The notes under the pieces: generated by a model
Told to the model about the DNA's origin: nothing
Seen by the model: only the letters and a program-made list of their open reading frames with translations
Databases searched by the model: none
Translations under genes and position numbers: made by a program
In this document: positions 62,325 through 64,000 of the stretch, piece after piece
How the letters are laid out: each line of letters opens with the position of its first letter
How positions within the stretch are numbered: position 1 is the stretch's first letter
Origin: Ianthella basta
Taxonomy: Eukaryota; Porifera; Demospongiae; Verongiida; Ianthellidae
DNA: 64,000 bases
NCBI GenBank assembly: GCA_964019415.1
Contig: OZ025876.1
Location: 3,946,183 to 4,010,182, forward strand
Direction: 5' to 3'

Positions 62325-63600
62325 ATGGGCTGAGGGACTGGTACAGTACCTTTTAAGTCATCTAAAGGAGCACCTCCACACAAACAGCTACTGCACATCT
62401 GAGATTGTTTCCTGCACTGAAGACGCTTTGAGACGAGCTGGAGTACCCTAAGATGTCACTGACAGAGCTCATACCCAAGTCAACAAAGCTACGTTCACCA
62501 GCACTAACCTCTCTCTAGACAAGTCAAATGCCCTTATGGAACTCCGTAAGTACGTACACCATGTAGCCTGACAGTATAGTGCCAGTTAGTCTCGCGTAGC
62601 CAGATCGCCATTTTGGTCATGCGTAGACTCTGCCCTCCTAAAAGACGGTCTGGGGACTAACTCCCTCTTTTTTGTTACGGCAGCCCACCGGAAGTTCGGA
62701 CCGTTGGTAATTCATGAGCCCATATTTGGTCGCAAGGTTAACCAATCGCCACGTCTGTCAGTTCCAGGTTGTCGTCATCCACAGAAAGTAGTACACAGAC
62801 GGAATCGTCTTATCTGCACTCCCTAGCCCCGTCTGCATTGCGGATGATGTCTTCAGTCATCCCATCTCTCCTGTGAGTAGATGTACGAAGCTCCTTACCC
62901 TGTTTAGTTGCATGTGTACACAGAAATCGACTTCTAGCTGCGTTCCCTCCGGTTCCAACTGCAGTTACAGCTGTCATTGGTGCAATACGGTGACAAGGAC
63001 TGCAGGAAGACAATTCCATCTGCGTACTGCTTTCTCTGAATGACAACAACCTGGAACCGACAGGCGTGGCAATTGGTTAACCTCGCGGCCAAATATGGGG
63101 TCATCAATTACCAATTGTCCGAACTTCTGGTGGACTGTCATAACAAAAAAGAGGGAGTTAGTCCTCAGACTGTCTTTTGGGAGGGCAGAGTCTGCGCGTC
63201 ATCAAAATGGCGGTCTGGCTATGCGAGACTAAGTGCCAGTAGTAGTGCATGTGTTGCCTACTGCATCCCTTGCATGAATTGCGAAACATACGTAGGACAA
63301 ACCAGTAGAACTTTAGCCCAGCAAATCAAAGGACACCAAAGGTCAGTACATTACAAAGACATAAACACTCCAGCCCTAGCACAGCACTCCAACTCCACTG
63401 GACACTCCATCCACTGGGGGATGAGGCATATGCTATCAACACCTGCCCCTACACCACCAGATGGTACCTCCTAGAGTTCTGGACAGTCCACAAAGAATCC
63501 CTGCCCCTACCAATCTTTTGAGGACAAGTACACCAGATACGTACATACTGCTACTTGGAGTGGCCAATAGAAGACATTTCTTAGTGGACTTTAGCAAGCA
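62325..63600 (+). mobile_element. Penelope-like fragment, copy 3, split by a Mutator-like foldback
   Basis: 62340-62460 reads YLLSHLKEHLHTNSYCTSE then DALRRAGVP, like the region between reverse transcriptase and nuclease in Penelope-like elements. The GIY-YIG part follows at 63241-63470 (CVAYCIPCMNCETYVGQTS, RTLAQQIKGHQRSV), open in one frame. The foldback 62587-63231 separates them. No reverse-transcriptase palm was seen, so it is a fragment. Confidence 0.65.
62587..63231. mobile_element. Mutator-like foldback element, copy 3 (complete)
   Basis: 645 bp, ends TAGTCTCGCGTAGCCAGA and complement, exact 9-bp duplicates AGTGCCAGT at 62578-62586 and 63232-63240. Arms of about 220 bp. No transposase ORF. 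Confidence 0.9.
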
Positions 63601-63728
63601 ATGGGTTATATCTTAAACAATCCACATAGCAGCTGTGAACACATCCCCATCAAACACTGCCATCACATACAGAGCTCTCATCACCAATCTATGGCATCAG
63701 CTCATGTACATACTGTCAAGATGCTCAC

Positions 63729-63997
63729 ATTGTCTCTGACATCTGGTGACATCCCAAACTCTTCCACCAGTACCTTCACAAGTTGTGCATGACCACCTCC
63801 ACATGCCAGGTGTACAGCACCACGACCATCCTGCAAGTGTGGGATACAAACTATGACACAGTGGACAAAGAGACATTGAACTGGCTAATTCTCACATTGT
63901 TCACCACATTCCGGTCCACTTTGTCCTTTGTGAGCAGTTCACGGACAAGGTCTTGATGGCCTTTATTACAAGCCAACAGGAAGCAATTGAGGCCACT
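63729..63997 (-). CDS. Two ankyrin exons (b 63896..63997, a 63729..63830) at the window end
   Basis: Third copy of the b+a pair beside a foldback and GIY-YIG fragment, with normal splice sites and open frames. The gene presumably continues beyond the window. Confidence 0.7.
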
Positions 63998-64000
63998 CTG

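Overview
The window looks like nuclear DNA of an intron-rich, repeat-laden non-bilaterian animal, most likely a demosponge. The grounds are short phase-matched exons (often one ankyrin repeat per exon), an intronless 7TM receptor, and expanded ankyrin / ZU5 / UPA / Roc-COR / Death modules of the kind abundant in sponges. Penelope-like, LINE, Mutator-like and foldback repeats are frequent. This is inferred from gene style, not from a database match. No prokaryotic operon, CRISPR array, tRNA or full rRNA gene was seen, and no LTR or capsid-bearing element was recognised.

Layout. 1-2.33 kb: a duplicated block (Mutator-like foldback, Penelope GIY-YIG fragment, two ankyrin exons) that recurs at 58.6-60.66 kb and 62.3-64 kb. 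2.9-6.0 kb (+): a tyrosine-motif scaffold gene with two MITEs inside its exons and a broken 3' part, part of which recurs at 25.06-25.96 kb. 6.4-9.14 kb (-): a decayed ANK-ZU5-UPA-Death gene. 9.5-10.4 kb: a GT microsatellite and a LINE reverse-transcriptase fragment. 11.77-18.38 kb (+): a complete 15-exon ankyrin gene, predicted 487 aa, with all exon boundaries from exon 2 onward in phase 0. 18.4-23.1 kb: non-coding with foldbacks. 23.09-24.26 kb (-): intact single-exon GPCR, then a GPCR pseudogene.

26-43 kb (-): a field of modular exons (ANK-terminal, small phase-1 cassettes, Death, CARD-like), most present in several copies and interleaved with long CA arrays. The 2.2-kb Roc-COR GTPase exon lies at 37.78-40.03 kb. 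UPA exons at 42.5-43.3 kb and an ankyrin exon array at 49.6-55.4 kb lie on the same strand in compatible phases. The simplest reading is one large ANK-UPA-Roc-COR-Death gene running from about 55.4 kb down to 35.5 kb, with a nested foldback-transposon complex (43.6-48.2 kb) in one intron.

49.6-64 kb: a tandemly repeated three-exon ankyrin cassette, one copy inverted (57.4-58.25 kb). It carries a foldback with hammerhead-like cores, a Pack-MULE-like element with its own ORF, and two more copies of the block from the start of the window. As a whole the window resembles an intracellular recognition / death-fold signalling locus evolving by exon duplication, phase-matched module exchange and transposon insertion.
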